Source of the DNA: an uncultured Rhodospirillaceae bacterium
GTDB lineage: Bacteria; Pseudomonadota; Alphaproteobacteria; MPNO01
Assembly (NCBI GenBank): GCA_937916005.1
Contig: CALGIA010000079.1
Location: forward strand, 1 to 10,075
Direction of reading: 5' to 3'
Length of the DNA: 10,075 nucleotides
In this document: one piece after another, positions 6,807 through 10,075 of the stretch
Layout of the letters: each line of letters starts with the position of its first letter
Numbering within the stretch: position 1 is the first letter of the stretch
The notes under the pieces: model-generated
Seen by the model: only the letters and a program-made list of their open reading frames with translations
Told to the model about the DNA's origin: nothing
Database searches by the model: none
Program-made: the position numbers and the translations under genes

Positions 6807-6835
6807 TTTATGGCGCGTCTCGATTCACGCTTCAA
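6807..6835 (-). promoter_or_regulatory. Candidate sigma70-type promoter for the small ORF
   Basis: On the minus strand TTGAAG (6830-6835) and CATAAA (6807-6812) lie 17 bases apart, four of six matches each to the -35 and -10 consensus. Transcription would begin near 6800 and give a leader of about 30 bases before the GTG at 6768. The site lies just behind the stop of the NMT1-like gene (6844-6846), in an AT-richer patch. Confidence 0.4.
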
Positions 6836-6843
6836 GGCCCAAT

Positions 6844-7764
6844 TTATGCCCAGATTCCGCTGAATTGGGTCGCAACGATTCGGTCATAGGGCAATGGCGC
6901 GTCCATCAACCCCATCTGGACCGCGAACCGGTTCATGCCGGCGACGAATTCCTCGCTGATCCGGGCATCGTAAAACGGCAGATCGCGCGCGACCACATCG
7001 CCGATCATGGCGGCCTCGTCGGGCGAAAACAGCTTTTCGCCGACCAGTGTGGCGCGGCTGATATCGGCCTTCAGGGCGTTCTGGGTCTTGACGATGGCCC
7101 GCACGGCGGCGGCGACCGTATCCGGGTCGTCCCGGATCATGTCTTCCCGGGCGACCAGAACCGGCTGGGTATAGTTGAACGCCGATTTCGGGCCGTCGCC
7201 CCTTCGTACATCCAGCACCAGGCTGCCCACGCCCCGGCGGATCGCGGTTTCGGCCCCCATGCCGTTGGCCCAGAAGCCGTCCAGCTTGCCCTCTTCCAGC
7301 GCCTTGGCGGCCATCATGCCGAACGACACCCCGGGCTGGATCGCGCCGGGCACGGGCGCGATGGTCACGTTGTCGGCCGCCAGATCGATACCAGCTTCGG
7401 TCAGCAGGCGCTTCAGGCCCAGTTCGACCCAGGGCGCGGCCCCGATATTGCGGCCCTTCACCGCATCGATATCGCCCCGCGCCACATTGAGGTCGGACCG
7501 CATGATCAGGAACCAGTACATGCCCTGTGACAGGGACGCCACCAGACGCGCACCCTCGAAATCGGGGAACCCGGCCAATGTCGCATGGGCCGACCCGCCA
7601 ACGAAATCAATCTCGCCGTCGCGCAGCGCGCGATAGCAGGCATCGACCGGGAACAGCAGCTCATGCTTGAGATCGAGCCCTTCGGCGTCATAAAACCCCA
7701 GCACATCGGCGGCCACGGCGGGAAAGTACGAGTTGGAAATCAGATCGGGTACGGCAAGTCTCAC
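6844..7764 (-). CDS. NMT1/THI5-like substrate-binding protein, apparently without signal peptide
   Basis: A 306-residue protein with the type 2 periplasmic-binding fold of the NMT1/THI5/SsuA family, whose members bind pyrimidines, sulfonates or similar small ligands, mostly for ABC importers. Typical parts are the start RLAVPDLISNSYFPAVAADVLGFYDAEGLDL, then ALRDGEIDFVGGSAHATLAGF (about 46-66), the hinge-like AVKGRNIGA (about 101-109) and LDGFWANGMGAE (about 161-172). No hydrophobic signal sequence or lipobox precedes the domain, and no permease or ATPase gene is nearby, so export is doubtful; a cytosolic binding protein or THI5-like enzyme is an alternative. The GTG at 7764 is preferred because AAAGGA stands seven bases before it; the frame also opens with a GTG at 7791 lacking any ribosome site. 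A GATAAT hexamer at 7797-7802 may be a -10, without a clear -35. Confidence 0.8.
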   Translation of the reverse strand: MRLAVPDLISNSYFPAVAADVLGFYDAEGLDLKHELLFPVDACYRALRDGEIDFVGGSAHATLAGFPDFEGARLVASLSQGMYWFLIMRSDLNVARGDIDAVKGRNIGAAPWVELGLKRLLTEAGIDLAADNVTIAPVPGAIQPGVSFGMMAAKALEEGKLDGFWANGMGAETAIRRGVGSLVLDVRRGDGPKSAFNYTQPVLVAREDMIRDDPDTVAAAVRAIVKTQNALKADISRATLVGEKLFSPDEAAMIGDVVARDLPFYDARISEEFVAGMNRFAVQMGLMDAPLPYDRIVATQFSGIWA

Positions 7765-7942
7765 AGGCAGATCCTTTCGTTTGTCAGGCACCGCAGATTA
7801 TCACGTTTGCCAAGCCTGTCGCTGCTGGATCACGAGAACCTGATCTGGATCCCCCGGACCGCGCCAGCTGGATTTGCGACGCCGATATCTTCGTCACCCC
7901 ATGAGGGACCTTTGCGTAATTCAGGGGAACAGATCAGGACTC

Positions 7943-10075
7943 TCATTCCGGCAAACCGGCCTTGGCGAGATTAGTAAGAAATTGTTCGCGAACGTCGGGA
8001 TTGGAAATAGGAATCGACCGGCGAACTGCTTCCAGACTGTCATCAGGGTTCAGTCTTAGAACCTGCGCGATTGCGGCTTTCGCTTCTTCGAGACGGCCCT
8101 GCATCATATAGGCCGCCGCGACATGTCGCCATCCGGCAGCAAATTCCGTTGCGGTATCGGTAAGTTCCTTCGCCCTGTCGAGATATTCTTCAGGCAAATT
8201 TGCGACCAGTGGCGCAATAACACGCGCCAAACCTAACCAGGGTAGCGCTGGATCACGGGGGCTTAGCCGGGTCGCCTTGTCGAGATGCAAGTTTGCTTCG
8301 TCGTAATCACCCAGATGAGCCTGCACCAGCCCCATCAGCCCTTCAGCGAAGGCAAAATTCGGGTTGAGGTCCAGTGCTTTGCGGCAAGACACCAACGCGG
8401 CGGAATTGTCGAGCGCGCATATCGACAACACCATTGCCAGGGAAATATGGGCTTGGGCATCCTGGTCATTCAGTGCGACCGCCCTTCGCGCCGCTTTGAA
8501 GCCTTCTTCCCGGCTCTCGTCCATTTCACATTCAGCCAATCCCATTCCCGCCGCGAGCGGATACGCAATTCCCAAACCACCATGGGCCATATAGCTATCA
8601 GGATCGATGGCGATTGCCTCCTGGAACAACTGCTTTGCTTCCTCTACGTCTGCTCGTGTCAAACGCCATAGATGCCAGTTTCCCCGCATGACCAGATCCC
8701 AAGCATCAAGGTTTTCCGGTGCCTTGGCGCTCGCGCGGCGGGCCTCGGCGGCAATGAATGACGGCGCAACCGCGCCGGTGATGGCTTCGGTGATTTCGTC
8801 CTGGACAGCGAAAATGTCATGCAAATCGCGGTCATAGCGCTCGGCCCAGATATGGTTCCCCCTGGTCGCGTCGATCAGTTGGGCTGTAATGCGGACCCGA
8901 TTTCCGCCTTTGCGGACGCTGCCTTCGAGCACGTATTGGACGCCAAGTTCCTTGGCGACATTGCGGATATCGGGCGAAGTTCCCTTATAGGAAAAGCTCG
9001 AATTGCGGGCTATCACGAAGAACCAGTGGAAGCGGCTCAGCGCGGTGATGATGTCCTCCGAAATGCCGTCGGCGAAATACTCCTGCTCCGGATCGTCCGA
9101 CATGTTGACGAACGGCAATACCGCGATAGAAGGCTTGTCTGGGAGCGAAAGTGGGATGTGTTCTTCTGCCGACGTATCGCCTTCCGGCAATCCGGCTCTC
9201 CGCAGGCCGTCGAGAAATTGCTGCTTTTCACGTTCCAGTTTGTAAGGGTAAATCCTATCGGCGTCGGCAACCGAATATAGCGGGTGACCCGCCAGCAATT
9301 CCTTAATTTCAACTCGAGCCTCCTCCAGCCTCTCAGTCTCGGCTAAAGCCGCTATCAAGTGAAGGCGCGCGGGAATAAACCCGGATTGTTTGCCGATTAC
9401 CTGGGTGAGTGTGGCGGCAGCGGCATCGAAATTCCCGGTTAAATATTGGCATTGGCCATAAAGAAAGTCCGCATTCGGATGACCGATTGGATCAATTTCG
9501 TGCACCCTATCAAGAATTTCCAATGTTCTTTCATGGTCGCCCCAGAACACAAGGGCACCGGCGTATGTGCCATACACCTCCGGATCATTGGGATTTAGAA
9601 CTATTGCGCGTTCAAAATTTGTTTCAGAGTTTTCGAACTGGCGATCAAAATTCTGTGCAAAGGCCAGCATGACGAATCCCAATGCGGATGTTTTGTCGAG
9701 ATCAACAGCCCGTTCGGCAAATTCAATTGCCCGATCCAATGTCGCGTCGCTGCCCGGCCAATTATGTATCCATCTGCCGGTGAGACATCGGGACAGATAG
9801 GCATAGGCGTTGGTCAAATTTGGTTCGGCTTCTATCGCTTTTGTAAGATAATCTTCCGCCACAAGAAGGGTTTCCGGCGTATAGCGATAATATGCCGCGC
9901 GACCTCGGAGAAAGAGGTCGTAGGCCTCGAAATTCGCGGTTTGTTTTCGGCCGCTCCGCTCCTCATCGAATGCGGTCAATTTCAGTTTCAAGGCGGCAAC
10001 GATTTCGTCGCGAATGCGGTCCTGAAATTCGAAGATTTCACTCATGTCGCCGTCATAACGGTCGGCCCACATATG
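7943..10075 (-). CDS. TolB-like/TPR tandem-module protein, C-terminal part (partial; possible adenylate cyclase)
   Basis: The visible 710 residues are the C-terminal part of a larger protein; the frame continues past the right edge, and the first ATG (10072) is internal because it lies within a conserved H-x-W-A motif. Two modules are seen. Module A (visible residues 1-298) starts in the tail of a TolB-like (FlgO-type) domain, HMWADRYDGDMSEIFEFQD, followed by TPR-like helices, and ends FLDGLRRAGLPE. Module B has a full TolB-like domain (about 313-430) with SIAVLPFVNMSDDPEQEYFADGISED and VLEGSVRK, then HIWAERYDRDLHDIFAVQD, more TPR-like helices (for example LFQEAIAIDPDSYMAHGGLGIAY) and a matching end FLTNLAKAGLPE. 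Proteins of this build often carry an N-terminal class III nucleotide cyclase or winged-helix domain, not visible here. Base composition is lower than in the neighbours (29 of 60 G+C at 9841-9900 against 45 of 60 at 3421-3480). Molecular function is unknown; a signalling scaffold is likely. Confidence 0.85.
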   Translation of the reverse strand, partial: HMWADRYDGDMSEIFEFQDRIRDEIVAALKLKLTAFDEERSGRKQTANFEAYDLFLRGRAAYYRYTPETLLVAEDYLTKAIEAEPNLTNAYAYLSRCLTGRWIHNWPGSDATLDRAIEFAERAVDLDKTSALGFVMLAFAQNFDRQFENSETNFERAIVLNPNDPEVYGTYAGALVFWGDHERTLEILDRVHEIDPIGHPNADFLYGQCQYLTGNFDAAAATLTQVIGKQSGFIPARLHLIAALAETERLEEARVEIKELLAGHPLYSVADADRIYPYKLEREKQQFLDGLRRAGLPEGDTSAEEHIPLSLPDKPSIAVLPFVNMSDDPEQEYFADGISEDIITALSRFHWFFVIARNSSFSYKGTSPDIRNVAKELGVQYVLEGSVRKGGNRVRITAQLIDATRGNHIWAERYDRDLHDIFAVQDEITEAITGAVAPSFIAAEARRASAKAPENLDAWDLVMRGNWHLWRLTRADVEEAKQLFQEAIAIDPDSYMAHGGLGIAYPLAAGMGLAECEMDESREEGFKAARRAVALNDQDAQAHISLAMVLSICALDNSAALVSCRKALDLNPNFAFAEGLMGLVQAHLGDYDEANLHLDKATRLSPRDPALPWLGLARVIAPLVANLPEEYLDRAKELTDTATEFAAGWRHVAAAYMMQGRLEEAKAAIAQVLRLNPDDSLEAVRRSIPISNPDVREQFLTNLAKAGLPE

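Noticed and set aside
7839..7938. Inverted repeat CCTGATCTG (7839-7847) and CAGATCAGG (7930-7938) in the gap between the TPR protein and the NMT1-like gene
   Set aside because: Nine bases separated by 82, without further extension or a T-tract; could be chance. Nothing else convincing was seen in 7792-7942.

Overview
The window looks like a chromosomal stretch of a GC-rich alphaproteobacterium, probably of Rhodospirillales or Rhizobiales type. The hints are the GC-rich metabolic genes, the TolB-like/TPR protein typical of cyclase-type proteins in those orders, and a ribosome-binding site that matches the long ...CCUCCUUUC 3' tail of alphaproteobacterial 16S rRNA. No tRNA, rRNA gene, CRISPR array, transposase or integrase was seen.

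Layout. Left edge, minus strand: the N-terminal part of a RecQ helicase (1-530, runs off the window), directly behind a complete xanthine-dehydrogenase-family molybdopterin-binding large subunit (541-2871). A 128-base divergent intergenic region (2872-2999) separates these from a plus-strand three-gene operon: a threonine-synthase-like PLP enzyme (3000-4244), an LLM-class flavin oxidoreductase overlapping it by 8 bases (4237-5193), and a 98-residue DUF1330 protein (5211-5507). Converging on this operon from the right are a second LLM/F420-type oxidoreductase (5549-6556), a compact unit holding a 25-codon ORF (6691-6768), and an NMT1/THI5-like periplasmic-binding-fold protein (6844-7764). The right end (7943-10075) is the C-terminal 710 residues of a large, less GC-rich protein made of tandem TolB-like/TPR modules, running off the window.

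The middle genes (PLP enzyme, two LLM oxidoreductases, DUF1330, NMT1-like binder, molybdenum hydroxylase subunit) look like an accessory catabolic or detoxifying set for a small organic, possibly N-containing, substrate. The substrate cannot be read from the sequence.

The least explained element is the unit at 6619-6835. It has a candidate promoter, a Shine-Dalgarno complementary over 15 bases to the 16S 3' tail, a GTG-started 25-codon ORF, an 11-bp hairpin and a strong 12-bp intrinsic terminator. It could be a micro-gene, a precursor or leader peptide gene, or a regulatory RNA upstream of the second LLM gene.
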